A DNA stretch of 64,000 nt. Source: Raffaelea ambrosiae. Its lineage: Eukaryota; Ascomycota; Sordariomycetes; Ophiostomatales; Ophiostomataceae. The notes beneath the pieces are model-generated. The model ran no database searches. It was given only the letters and a program-made list of their open reading frames with translations, and was not told the DNA's origin. Position 1 is the stretch's first letter. Each line of letters starts with the position of its first letter. The stretch lies in the NCBI GenBank assembly GCA_002778195.1, contig PCDI01000014.1:124001-188000 (forward strand), in the 5' to 3' direction. Below are positions 45,174 to 55,733 of this stretch, piece by piece. The position numbers were made by a program, and so were the translations under genes.

Positions 45174-45440
45174 ATTTCACAAATGTATGTTACACAGACC
45201 GACGGACAACTGTACATGATTATTTAATCGGCATCTGAAAGCATTCATCACCCATTTCCGTATCCACGTGATACCTCTAGCCGAAGTGCCCCCCCGCAGA
45301 TTGTACATATGCAGGCATTGCCGACGCCCTCACCCATCCAGACAGCCAGAGCAGTATATGCCCATGAACAAAACAATCAGCCCTTCAAGGATCACTAAGG
45401 CTTCAGTTAGCATATTCTGGCACATTGCCTGGACTCGGAT

Positions 45441-46552
45441 ATGCCTCCCCGCACTCGCATTCCCCATTCATCTGAAGCTGACATCCGTCCGCAGACTTCC
45501 TACCCTGGGCCAAAGCTTGGCGATGCAGTATCATCAGATCTAGGATCGCCTGCCAAGGAGAAATCTGCAACATTGTATCCCCGCCTTCTCTCATACGACG
45601 AGCTCCCCAAATGGTTTCAGGACAACGAGTCCATTCGCCGCGGCTACCGCCCCATTTCAGGCTCAATGAAAGTCTCGCTCTGCAGCCTGCTCTACATCCA
45701 CAACGAGTCAGTCAACATCTACAGCCACTTGATTTCAGCCGTCGCGTTTATGCTTAGCGAAGGGCTGATTCTCCGATACCTTCATAACAACTATGTCCAA
45801 ATTTCCCTGGTGGATGACCTCATTTTCACGTTCTTCATCTTGACGGCTATCAGCTGCCTCACCCTCTCCTCGTGCTACCATGCACTCCTGAACCACTCCA
45901 TGAAAATAGACAGCCTAATGCTGCGAGTAGACTTTTCCGGAATAATGTTTTTGACTCTAGGCGACATGGTTTCGGGAATATACATGGTCTTCTGGTGCGA
46001 ACCGTTTCAGAGGAGAACATACTGGACGGTGGTAAGCAATTAAACAAGCCGGGGACGAGATCACGACAACTATGGGCGGACCACGACTGACACATCTAGA
46101 TTATTGTTCTTGAAGTAGTTGACATATGCTTTCTCCTCGGCCCAAAATTCCAGGGCCGTGCCTGGCATTCTTACCGACTATCGTGCTTTGTGGTAACAGG
46201 GTTGTCTGGGTTTGCACCCCTTATCCACGGTGTCTACATTTTCGGACTCCCTCAGATGATGAAACAGTCTGGGATGCCCTACTACCTGACAGAGGGAGGC
46301 TTTTTGCTGTTTGGTGTTTTCTTCTATGTTGTGAGTCAATGCTGACAGGGATTCACCTGGTTGTAAGACAACTGACATATTCGTGCCGACCAGACAAGAG
46401 TTCCAGAGCGTTTGAGCCCAGGCAGATTCGACATCTATGGAGCCTCTCACCAGTTATTCCATGTTTTCGTCGTCTTGGGTACATGCACACATTTGCTCGG
46501 CATTATGTCGGCATACGACTACAATTACAACTACAGAGTGTGCCAAGCCTGA
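45441..46552 (+). CDS. PAQR/ADIPOR-family (Izh-like) membrane protein
   Basis: A seven-span membrane protein of the adiponectin-receptor/hemolysin III family; yeast Izh relatives affect zinc and sterol or ceramide signalling. Three exons (45441-46031, 46100-46330, 46394-46552; both introns GT-AG) give 326 aa. The cytosolic N-terminus leads to 'LLSYDELPKWFQDNESIRRG', the family signature 'HNESVNIYSHL', 'SSCYHALLNHS' with the first conserved Ser/His, 'DFSGIMFLTLGD', and the C-terminal 'SHQLFHVFVVLGT' whose histidines complete the zinc site. All zinc-ligand positions expected for the family are present, so it should be functional. Confidence 0.9.
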
Positions 46553-47058
46553 AAACGACACGCAGATGCAAGTACACGAATGGAGGGACTGGGGTATATT
46601 TGATTTCCTGGACCAGCGACCTAAGTTATCAGACACTAGAGTGGACAAATCCTATTCTGTCTGCTAAATTGTTAGTCCACAATTGTTTTAATAAGAAGAG
46701 GGGAGGTAAAGATAAAAAAAAAGAAAAAAACAGAAAAAAAAACAATAAACATGAAGGATGGCCCAGACAATGGAAAGAACATAACGACCCTAGTCCTTCA
46801 AATATCAGACAATGTACAACAGATGAAAAATATCATGGCATGACAGACCACCACAATAATTTCCTTCCCTGGATATGCGTTGATGTCACTCGAGAGAACT
46901 GCAATGCTGCCGATGTGCAATCAAGTCAACTAAAGCATAATACCTTTGTCTACCTAATAGCATGGCAACTATAAATCCATATGACACACTGACCCACGTT
47001 GACTGTGCTCTTCCTGCCCCAAAACGACGTACGGATGTGCCATTGCTTGATTGTGCTC
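46553..47058. other. Intergenic, convergent 3' ends
   Basis: 506 bp with an A-rich stretch near 46700-46750. No feature is seen. Confidence 0.5.
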
Positions 47059-48690
47059 CTACTTACGGTGTTCACGGTGTTCCACTTCACCTGTCACCTT
47101 GTCCCCGATCAGTGTTTCGCTATCAATCTGATACCCTTTGAACTGCCAAGCCTTCAGTTTCTTGAAGAAGAGAATGTCGATCTCCTCGTAGGTTCTGCCC
47201 TTGCATTCAGGAAGGCGGAAAATACCCCAGATAGCAGAGAGCATGCAGAACCCCCCCGCGAGGAAGGCTGTCTTGCCCTTCCAATTGCCCTCGGTCGGAT
47301 TGAGGCAGTACGGAGCCACGACGGAGCTGATAATGTTGACAAGATTGTACGCATTACGTCCCAGGGCGATCGTTTTGGACCGAAGCCTCGTTGACGAAAC
47401 CTCACCAACCACAACGTAAACGATGGGACCAACGCCAAGCTCATAGGCAGAAAACCAGACAAGATACACGGCCGAGGAAGCATAGCCGGTGGCCACAGTC
47501 TGTTTCGCAAGCGCAATAAAACCAATGATGAGCATCATGCAGCCCATAAATGTACTGCTGTATATAAAAATGTTGCGGCGGCCGTGGCGTGCCGTAATGA
47601 AAACGGACAGCAGCGTGCAGACAAGGTGGAGGCCGGATTGACCAAGAGCCATTTTGTAGGCATTGGCAGCAGACAGGCCCGCTTGCTCGTAGAAGTAGGT
47701 GGCATAAGAGGAGATGGCAAATCCGACCAAGACTTGCGACGACCAAATGACGCAGGAGATTTCGGTCCGCCATAGGTTGTCGCCTCTGAAGCACTCTATG
47801 TAAGAGTTGCCCTCATCTAGAGCCTTTTCCAGTTCCGTAGTCTCGACCATGAGGGCAATAGCCGCCTTGGCTGAGGCTGAGTCTACCGAGGAGAGTCGCA
47901 TGAGGTTACTCTCGGCCTCTTCAAGGCGGTTCTTGCGTACCAACCACCACGGGGACTCGGGACAGAAGAGCACCAGAGGAATGATAATCACCGGCCAAAC
48001 CCACTGAACAGCGAAAGGAATCCGCCAGGCCCACTGAGAGTTGTGGGTGTTCAGACCATCGAGAATGGCGCTGGCAATGAACTGGCCGATGCCCCAACAG
48101 AGGACGACAAAGGTTTCCAGGTAAGCACGAAGTGCAACGGGAGTCACCTCCGAGGCATATGCCGGTCCCATGGTTGTGAAGACGCCCCAGGCGAGACCAC
48201 ACAGAATCTCACCGACCAGCAGGACCCCGATGCTGGGGGAAAAGAAGACGATGAAAATGCAGCCCGTCAGCCACGAGATGGCCGCGAGGAGAACCTTCTT
48301 ATGGCCCCAGCGCTCCGTGGCCACACCATTCGCAAAGATGCCGATGATGCTTCCCAGGTTGCCTGAGAGCGAGAGGGCCGTCTGCCACTTGGCCTGGACC
48401 TGGTAGGTGCCGGTATTGCCAACCTCGATACCGAAGCGCTGCTGGAAGGCAGGGTAGCCATAGAACGAGCCGATCAATGCAGTGTCATAGCCGTCCATAA
48501 TGACGACCAGAGAAATAACGCACGACCAGAAGATGGCCTTGGGGTATTGCTTGAGAGCCTGACGTAGAGTCATGGAAGTTTCAGCCGCTGCCGCATCGCG
48601 GGCCTCAGTGGTCGTGCCGACTAGCCAAGCGACATTGTTGGTGTCGGCAGTGTTAAACGCGACATTTGTTGTGGAAATCTTTTCTGTCAT
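47059..48690 (-). CDS. Sugar porter of the MFS (maltose/alpha-glucoside permease-like)
   Basis: Plasma-membrane H+/sugar symporter of the SP family, 543 aa, intronless, ATG at 48690 (the frame is open slightly further without an ATG). Twelve hydrophobic spans are visible. Family marks are 'DGYDTALIGSFYGYPAFQQRFG', 'ERWGHKKVLL' after span 2, 'PESPWWLVRKNRLEEA' after span 6 and 'PECKGRTYEEID' after span 12. 'YDTALIGSFYGYPAFQ' and 'LNPTEGNWKGKTAFL' resemble the MAL-type alpha-glucoside transporters. Two Gfo/Idh/MocA oxidoreductases lie upstream on the same strand, which suggests uptake of their substrate, but the sugar is unknown. Confidence 0.88.
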   Translation of the reverse strand: MTEKISTTNVAFNTADTNNVAWLVGTTTEARDAAAAETSMTLRQALKQYPKAIFWSCVISLVVIMDGYDTALIGSFYGYPAFQQRFGIEVGNTGTYQVQAKWQTALSLSGNLGSIIGIFANGVATERWGHKKVLLAAISWLTGCIFIVFFSPSIGVLLVGEILCGLAWGVFTTMGPAYASEVTPVALRAYLETFVVLCWGIGQFIASAILDGLNTHNSQWAWRIPFAVQWVWPVIIIPLVLFCPESPWWLVRKNRLEEAESNLMRLSSVDSASAKAAIALMVETTELEKALDEGNSYIECFRGDNLWRTEISCVIWSSQVLVGFAISSYATYFYEQAGLSAANAYKMALGQSGLHLVCTLLSVFITARHGRRNIFIYSSTFMGCMMLIIGFIALAKQTVATGYASSAVYLVWFSAYELGVGPIVYVVVGEVSSTRLRSKTIALGRNAYNLVNIISSVVAPYCLNPTEGNWKGKTAFLAGGFCMLSAIWGIFRLPECKGRTYEEIDILFFKKLKAWQFKGYQIDSETLIGDKVTGEVEHREHRK

Positions 48691-49269
48691 GGTGTAGACT
48701 GCCCACAAAGTTAAGGGAAGGAGACGGAAGAGATAGACAGCCGATTATAGTGATGGAGTATTGAGCTCTGAGGGACACAACGAGCGGTACCATCGCGCGG
48801 AAGCGAGAGATGGTAGCTGGGAGATTACAGGCTTTTAATACCTCGTCATACATATCTCTCAGCCCTGTCTAGACGTGTGAAGGGGAGGAGACACCTCCCG
48901 GATGGGTTCCAATACTTTCACAGCACACACAAAGTACAACGAATTGCAGGCATGGTAGCGTTGGTATCAAAAGAAACTCACGGAGTATGTGCAACGGCAC
49001 TTTTGCTTCTTGCTGCCGTGCTGCAACCAAGTCTGCGGGCCAATGTGCCCGCCCAGTTGGAGAGGGGACTCTTGTTTAGGGTCACATGTACCTCATCTCA
49101 AAAAAGGGGGCTACACCCGGTGAGAGTGACCAGGCTTGTCTTCTAGCCAGTTTTCGGATTGATACGCGTAAGCCATTCCTTCTAAGACTGCCAACCAAGG
49201 AGTATACCAAATCAGCTGACAATATGGCCCATTGTTTCGAGTAACTATGTGATACACCTGGCTCCCGAA
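48691..49269. other. Intergenic upstream of the sugar porter
   Basis: 579 bp promoter region of the sugar porter. No defended motif. Confidence 0.5.
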
Positions 49270-50598
49270 TCAGAAGTGAACAAGGTCAGCCACCTTGACA
49301 GGCAGGCCTGTCTCTATGGACTTGTTTCCACCAATGCCAATAAGAGTTGACATGGCACCCTCACGGATAAAGGCAGCGCGGTTATACCTATCCGGCTTTC
49401 TCCCCTCAAGGAGATCTGACAGCAGAACTGGATCCCCGCCACCATGGCCGCCTACAGCAGGAGGGATTTCCACGTCATATGGGCTGCCATTGAGGGGGAG
49501 AACGCAGATCTTCTTGGAGAGAATCCCACCATGAACATAGTCCTTTTGCTGGCCAGCTGCCAAGCCACTGCCATACGCAGCAATTTCCCCACCTGGCACG
49601 TACAGACCCTCCACCACCTCCATCTCGATGCGCCCTTTGGTGCCGGTGATGTTGACACGGAAGCCTTCATACGGCGAGTAGGCATTTGTGCTATAGGACA
49701 TGATAACCTTGTTCTCATACCGCACTACCAGCCCGAGCGTGTCTTCGATGGTTATGCCTGGTGCCCAGACCGATTGGTCTCGAATGTAGCCGTCTTCCTT
49801 TTCGGCCTCGAGGTACATCTTGGTAAGCTGTGAGCTCCTGTCCATGTAGAGGGCATAGGGGTCCGTCTTGGCATTGTCTGTGCCGTACGTCCGTTCGTAG
49901 ATAGGAATACCCTGCTCCTTGGCATGCTCAGGGCCGTAAAACGAGAGGTCACCCATGGCATAGACTGTCTCGGGATCTGACCCAACCCAGAAGGTGGCGA
50001 GATCAAAGTGGTGGATGGATTTGGACAGAAGCAGGCCACCGCTGTTTTCCTTGCGGCGATGCCAGCGGCGGAAAAAGTCGCTTCCGTGGGCGGTGTCGAG
50101 CAGCCACTCAAAATGCACCTGCGTGGGTCTGCCAATGACTCCGTCCGTGATGAGCTCCTTTACCTTGGTATTATGCGGCGAGTAACGGTAGTTGAAGGCC
50201 ACGCGAATTTCGCGGCCGGTTTTCTTGACAGCGTCAATCATGACTTGCAATTTCTCAGAGTCGATCGTCATAGGCTTCTCGACGATGGCATTGGCGCCAA
50301 GTTCCAGCGCTCTGGCGCAGTAAAAATGATGGAATTTATCCATCGTCGTTACAATAACGTGATCGGGATTCTTTTCGCTCATCATTTGATCAAACTGAGT
50401 GTCTTTGTACGTTGAAATTGGCGCGGTCACCCCGAGATCCCGGAGCCGGTCATTGGCATAATTCATTCGGACCTGATTGGGATCACAAAGAGCCACGAGT
50501 TCCGACGTTTTGGCAAAGTCTTTGACGATGGCAGAGTAATAGAAGGCAGCTCGACTGCCAACGCCAACAATGGCAAAGCGCATCTTTTTCTCTGACAT
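49270..50598 (-). CDS. Gfo/Idh/MocA-family oxidoreductase A
   Basis: NAD(P)-dependent oxidoreductase, 442 aa, intronless. The N-terminal Rossmann fold has 'IVGVGSRAAFYY', where the third Gly of GxGxxG is Ala. 'VEKPMTID' gives the conserved Lys of the EKP motif, and 'KSIHHFDLATFW' the conserved C-domain His pair. 'AHGSDFFRRWHRRKENSGGLL' (shown in part) is shared with paralogue B and with bacterial sugar-acting members. No signal peptide, so cytosolic. Family members oxidise or epimerise sugars, inositols or glycosides, some (GH109) with transient keto-sugar chemistry. It lies between paralogue B and a sugar porter on one strand; the substrate is unknown. Confidence 0.88.
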   Translation of the reverse strand: MSEKKMRFAIVGVGSRAAFYYSAIVKDFAKTSELVALCDPNQVRMNYANDRLRDLGVTAPISTYKDTQFDQMMSEKNPDHVIVTTMDKFHHFYCARALELGANAIVEKPMTIDSEKLQVMIDAVKKTGREIRVAFNYRYSPHNTKVKELITDGVIGRPTQVHFEWLLDTAHGSDFFRRWHRRKENSGGLLLSKSIHHFDLATFWVGSDPETVYAMGDLSFYGPEHAKEQGIPIYERTYGTDNAKTDPYALYMDRSSQLTKMYLEAEKEDGYIRDQSVWAPGITIEDTLGLVVRYENKVIMSYSTNAYSPYEGFRVNITGTKGRIEMEVVEGLYVPGGEIAAYGSGLAAGQQKDYVHGGILSKKICVLPLNGSPYDVEIPPAVGGHGGGDPVLLSDLLEGRKPDRYNRAAFIREGAMSTLIGIGGNKSIETGLPVKVADLVHF

Positions 50599-51653
50599 TT
50601 TGGGTTGAAAGTGGCTTTGACTTATGGTTGCGACTCTACAACTGCTGGAGTTTGGAAGAGTGCTGAGATCCCGACGATCTCAAGAGCAGAATCACTTGGG
50701 CCAGATGATCTGCTCTGTCTTTTATTGCTACAGAATTCCTCGGCATCGTGCGATGTCGGCGACAGCTCGACGGCACGATCTATCCACCTCCTTGTCCGGC
50801 GCCGTTGATTCTGCTTCGACGGCATCTGTGATACAGGGGTCAGCGGCATCTTTGTGCACCTGGTTTCGAAGACATTGCCTTCTCCGCGCCGGTGGACTTC
50901 CCCGCGTCGTCGTCGTACTCCAGTCACGAACCTGTGTGTAGTTGCATGGTATCCGGGTAAATGTTGCAACTCTGTGAGCAGGGTTTCAGTGACGGGCATA
51001 TCATTGGCTGCAGTTTGCGGGGAACCTGGGGAACTGGAACGTGTGGGAAGGTCCCATGTCACCTTCATTAGCGCTTTCCCTAATAGGAAGATTACTACAC
51101 ACCAAGCAGTACGCGCATGTACGACGACAGCCATCAGAACGACAAAGCCAACGTCTCATCGGGCGATGACCTCACTATAATGAGGGGCTTCGCTTGCGTC
51201 GGCCAAGGCGGAGGTCTTGGGATGGGAAAGCTTGTGCCAACTTTCGTCCAGCAGCTTATACTCGGACCTGTTTTCTCCACCAATAATCAGCCTGCTCGTG
51301 ATAGTGATGCTGTCATCTTTCCGGCAATAGAGAGCGAGTTATGAAGGCAGGCTGGGGCAGGACAGCTACAATTGGAGTGCTATAGACAGAGGAGAATAGA
51401 AACAACGCCGCCTGGTAGTCCGTCACCTTGGCCGCAGATTGAGTGCTGCTTGAGTACACACACGTCTTTGCCCGACACACCGAAGGGTATGCCACAGAAA
51501 TCATCTAGTGTGCAAGACTGCCGTTGGTCCAGCTGCAGTTCAGGAGGTGTGGTTGGGTACGTCTTTTAAAATAAAAAATTGGGATTCTCCAAAATTGCCA
51601 GGTCGAGACAAGCTTCTCTGGATCGATGTAAACAGAACACAAAAGCTACACAA
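50599..51653. other. Intergenic between the two oxidoreductase genes
   Basis: About 1.05 kb, promoter of oxidoreductase A. Short ORFs on both strands lack any family signal. Confidence 0.5.
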
Positions 51654-52979
51654 CTACCAGTGAACGAGCTTTTGCACATTGATAGGCTGCCCCGTCTCCA
51701 TTGAGCGATTTGCTCCCACTCCACACAGAACCGCATTGCCTCCGTCCCGGATATATGCAGCCCTGTGGAACTCGTCGTTGGAGCCGATGAGCACATCGCG
51801 CATCAAGACGGGGTCACCACCGCCGTGGCCACCTTCGGCTTTTGGCACCTCCACCTCGTAGGGTTCGGCGAACAAGGGATAGACAACAATTTGCGTCTTC
51901 TCGACACCACCATGAATGTAGTTTTTGGTTCCATCTGGCATTTTTTCCGGAACGGCAGCGTGATCCCCAGCGGCGTTGTAGCCGCCCTCAACCAGGTTTA
52001 TTTCGATCCGGCCCTTGGTACCATTGATACAGCAGCGGTAGCCTTCGTAGGGAGCGTATGCGTACGTGTTGTAGCTCATTGTGGCGCCGTTGGTGTACGT
52101 AATAACCATGGAGAGTGTGTCTTCGATGTCTATTCCGTCCGCGAAGCAGTTTCGGTCACGGATATACCCGTCCTCGTGCTCGGCATTCAAATAAAGCTTA
52201 GTCAGTTGGGGGCTTTCTTCAATGTGAATGGCAAATGGATCGTCTTTGGCGTCAGGGTTGTTGAAATAACGCTCGCCCAGGTTCTTCACTCCGCGCTTCT
52301 GGGCGTTCTCCTTGCCGTAGAACTTGAGGCCGCCAACACAGTAAACAGTCTCGGGTTCTGTATTGAGCCAGTAGTGGATCAGGTCAAAGTGGTGGATGGA
52401 CTTGTGCATCTGGATGCCGCCGCTGTTGAGCTTGTTGCGGTGCCAGCGTCGCATGAAGTCGGACCCGTGGGCACAGTCCAGGATCCAGTCTAGATGGACA
52501 GAGAGCACCTGGCCTACCACGCCGGAATCGACAAGCTCGCGCACTTTTGTGTGGTGTGGTGCATAGCGGTAGTTGAACAGTACACGGACTTGTCTTCCGG
52601 TGCGCTTCTCCGCGTCAATCATGGCCTGGAGCTTATCCTCGTCGATCGTCATAGGCTTTTCAGTAATCGCATCGCAGCCCAGCTCCATGGAGCGAATGCA
52701 GTAAAAATGATGGGTCCTGTCAATTGAACACACTATGACGGCAGAAGGTCGGTGATCCTCAATCATCTTATCAAAGTCCTCCGCCTTGTAGGTAGGGAGA
52801 CGCTCGCCGCCAAGCTCAACCATGCGGTCATTGTTTTCATTCATGCGTGTCTGGTTTGTGTCACAGATGGCGACAAGTTTGGCGATCTCGCTGAACTCCT
52901 GGATGATGGGCTTGTAGTAATTCGCACTCCGCACTCCCATGCCAACAATGACATATTTCTTAACCGGATGAGAAGCCAT
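51654..52979 (-). CDS. Gfo/Idh/MocA-family oxidoreductase B (paralogue of A)
   Basis: 441 aa, intronless, first in-frame ATG at 52979. It aligns end to end with oxidoreductase A; by eye about half the residues are identical, most strongly in 'NYRYAPHHTKV', 'CAHGSDFMRRWHRNKLNSGG', 'KSIHHFDL', 'KGRIE' and 'GGHGGGDPVL'. The dinucleotide loop is 'IVGMGVRSANYY', again lacking the third Gly. 'TEKPMTIDEDK' holds the EKP lysine. The two genes look like an old tandem duplication that has since diverged, so distinct substrates or successive steps are more likely than redundancy. Confidence 0.88.
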   Translation of the reverse strand: MASHPVKKYVIVGMGVRSANYYKPIIQEFSEIAKLVAICDTNQTRMNENNDRMVELGGERLPTYKAEDFDKMIEDHRPSAVIVCSIDRTHHFYCIRSMELGCDAITEKPMTIDEDKLQAMIDAEKRTGRQVRVLFNYRYAPHHTKVRELVDSGVVGQVLSVHLDWILDCAHGSDFMRRWHRNKLNSGGIQMHKSIHHFDLIHYWLNTEPETVYCVGGLKFYGKENAQKRGVKNLGERYFNNPDAKDDPFAIHIEESPQLTKLYLNAEHEDGYIRDRNCFADGIDIEDTLSMVITYTNGATMSYNTYAYAPYEGYRCCINGTKGRIEINLVEGGYNAAGDHAAVPEKMPDGTKNYIHGGVEKTQIVVYPLFAEPYEVEVPKAEGGHGGGDPVLMRDVLIGSNDEFHRAAYIRDGGNAVLCGVGANRSMETGQPINVQKLVHW

Positions 52980-55733
52980 GGTGGAGAATGTGGCGAACAA
53001 ACGCGTCAACAAATTGGGTTAATGAGCAAGTAGAAGACACACTTTGGGTAGATGGTATAATAACCAAATGTATGTGTAGCACTTTCACAACAAGTAGAAA
53101 TGATTCTCTTATACCAGTGGACATTGCGGGCTTGGTTGGAAAAACCTGACACTACCCTTAGAAGAGAGTCCGGGAAGCAAGCTCCCCCGCCCAGAGCAGC
53201 TTCGTTTGGTCATGTCTCACTTTGCTGACCCCAATTCGCGAGTGGACACGGGCGGAAAGATACTTGCCGAAAACTGATTCTGTCCTCTGATATTGCACGG
53301 ATACATGTGCCTCCTACGCAGCGAGAAAGCGGGGATGATAATGAGGGGGAGGTCCTGTAGAATCAGGGGAAATCGAGCGGGTAATCTCAAGGATGCCGAA
53401 GGAAGCATGCCCGGACCGGTCACTTTCCAGCCGATGACGGAACCTACGGTCTCTTGGTGCCGGGGGACTGTCACGCCTGGCCGTTGTAGAAAAAGACAGA
53501 CTGTATTCTTCCATCTCTACATATATATGCCTAGTAATCTGTTTTCGGTCACCAAAGGTTGAAAGAGAAAGCAACATCACTCATTAATGCCATAATAGGT
53601 GGTTGGTTGTTTTACTGCTCTCCGCAGCAAAGATGTGACAAACAGCCTTTCAAGATTCTCCATACATTGGATGAATCGGCTGGTTATTTTTCCACCGAGA
53701 AGTGTCTAGTCAGGCTTGGGTGCCATATAAAATTATGTATTTTAGAAGAGTCTGCCATACTCTGTTGCCCATAATTTGTCACAACTGATCATAGTGTTTA
53801 GCATTAAAGGCCAACTTGACAGCGTCAGGGAACGTTGGTGATAATTCGAGGGGTAAGCTGATTATTGGATACCGGGGTACATCAGCGTTCCCTCTTTGTC
53901 CAGGATTCCCTTTTCTACCCGTATCTTGGTTCGTAGAGACCTAGTACTATATATTTGCTACGAAAGCAAGAACGCAATTACTGTATTTCCCATTGGTGCA
54001 AATATTACGCCGTCGATGCTGTCAAATTGCGAGTTGGATTACCTTGGGTGTTCGCCTTTGAAAGTGTGAGAAACCACATTGCGGCAGGTAACAAGATGAG
54101 GGTTAATGCAAGAGAATGACTAGACCGAGGACGCGCTAGAATGATGCCAAGAATCGATTACACGGTATCGCAGCAGAAAGTACCACACAACTATAGTGGC
54201 TATATCTTCTTCTGTAGAGTCCGCTACAATGGTCACGTCAAACTTACGAGCCACTGTGCCCCAGACATACAAATAAGTATATAGAGAGGCCCATCGAGTC
54301 AGTCACACAAGTAAGGGAGGATGATTGTCGCGTCATTGAGATGAAAATGGGGGCGATGGGATGACAAAAGTAGTATGTCTCATTCTACGGCAAGCAAGCA
54401 AGGAGAGACAGAAGCCAACAGTCAACGCCAAAGTCTGTGCACGACCAATCACGTTTGAAACCTTTGAAATGGGCGGCTTAGTGACGGCAAATATGATAAA
54501 AGTTGTGGTGTTAAGAGCCTCGAAACGGGACGTCAAATAGCTGCTATAGATTGACACTGTAGAGCTATCGAGCTCACTGGCCGGTCAGTTGGGAGACAGG
54601 AGGCGCTTTACAAATCACGTGACTATATTTCATGAGGATCATGACAAGGCTTTGAGTGAGTCTATTGGTACAAACAACCACAGCAGATACATCCCAGACC
54701 ATGTTGTCGTAATTTTATAATTCGGTTATACTCCAGGTACGCGAGAGAATTCATTTTCGGCCCCATATGGCGTGCGTGGTCGCAATGCTTGATACTCCCG
54801 CCTCCTCTGCTGCGACTGCCATCTCTGTTGAAAAATGCGGCTGTTTTTCACCAACATTGGCTCCTGTCGCGGATGGTGAGGCCGCCGTCTGTACTCTGGA
54901 CGAGAACCAAAGCCGCCGATCCAACGGAATTGGACGGAGAATGTCGCTGACTGACTGCTTGAAATGCCAAAACCCCATCTCGGCTGAGACTTTACTGTTG
55001 GACGAGAGCGGTTCGCTCTCTGTGTCCTAGCATGGGGTTTAGAGATGGCCACAGTGAGTAATCAGCAATTACTTTGTCTATCTGAATATTGTCCATGTGG
55101 TATATACCTGCGACGGTCATGGCAGTCCGGACGAGTGCCATAAATCGACGTGCAATATATACTGTGCTGTTATTTGCGTGGCAACGTTACTCGTATTTAC
55201 GAGATAATTATGCTATCAAGACTGCTATCGACCTCTGGCTATCGACACCTCTGAGACACTCCTGAGAGCGAGGAGAAAACCGAGACCTGAGACCCACTGA
55301 TAAGGTTAGCCGCTGCGACGCCCCAACGAGGCGGTATAACTACGGTGTAGTTACTACACATAGGGGAGATAAGGGAGCGACCACTCCATCCAGGCACGCT
55401 GGGCCTTGCGAATTGCCCAGTTCATACTGGTCTGATGGAGATAAGCTGGAATGGAGAATAAACCACATGGCGTTGAAACTAACGGTCTGGCTATTTAGTG
55501 TGTATATAGCTAAGACTCCCTCTTCCTGAAAAGCTCACGGCACACGTAGCTCGTTTCTTCTCCCCCCGCAAACTTTGCCCAGCCGCTCGCCCAGACGCTT
55601 GCCCAGACAACAAAATCCGCGGGGTCGGAGCGAAACTTAACCTTGGGTTTTTTTTTTTTCGCGCCGATTTCCGGATTGCCGACCGCGGACAGATTGAGGT
55701 AGTTTTGTGCGTCGCGCAAGAAACACCGCGAAG
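52980..55733. other. Large intergenic region
   Basis: About 2.75 kb with no recognised gene. A short open frame at 54767-55030 (+) starts with ATG and encodes 87 residues without a family match. I judge it doubtful. The last 200 bp before 55734 are probably the leader of the S33 hydrolase gene. Confidence 0.45.

Larger units (their letters stand above)
43693..45440. other. Intergenic region with AT-rich, RIP-like island
   Basis: The first part (to about 44250) has ordinary composition with no gene recognised. From about 44290 to 45050 the DNA becomes strikingly AT-rich, with many A/T runs, and holds three diverged copies of a ~45 bp repeat, listed separately. It resembles remains of a transposon or duplicated sequence mutated by RIP. 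Confidence 0.55.

Noticed and set aside
45441..46552. PAQR gene truncated at 46043 by a stop
   Set aside because: That stop lies in intron 1 (46032-46099). Splicing restores the C-terminal zinc-binding half.
54767..55030. 87-codon + strand frame in the large gap before the S33 gene
   Set aside because: It has an ATG but no family match and no supporting context, and a similar-sized frame is open on the other strand.
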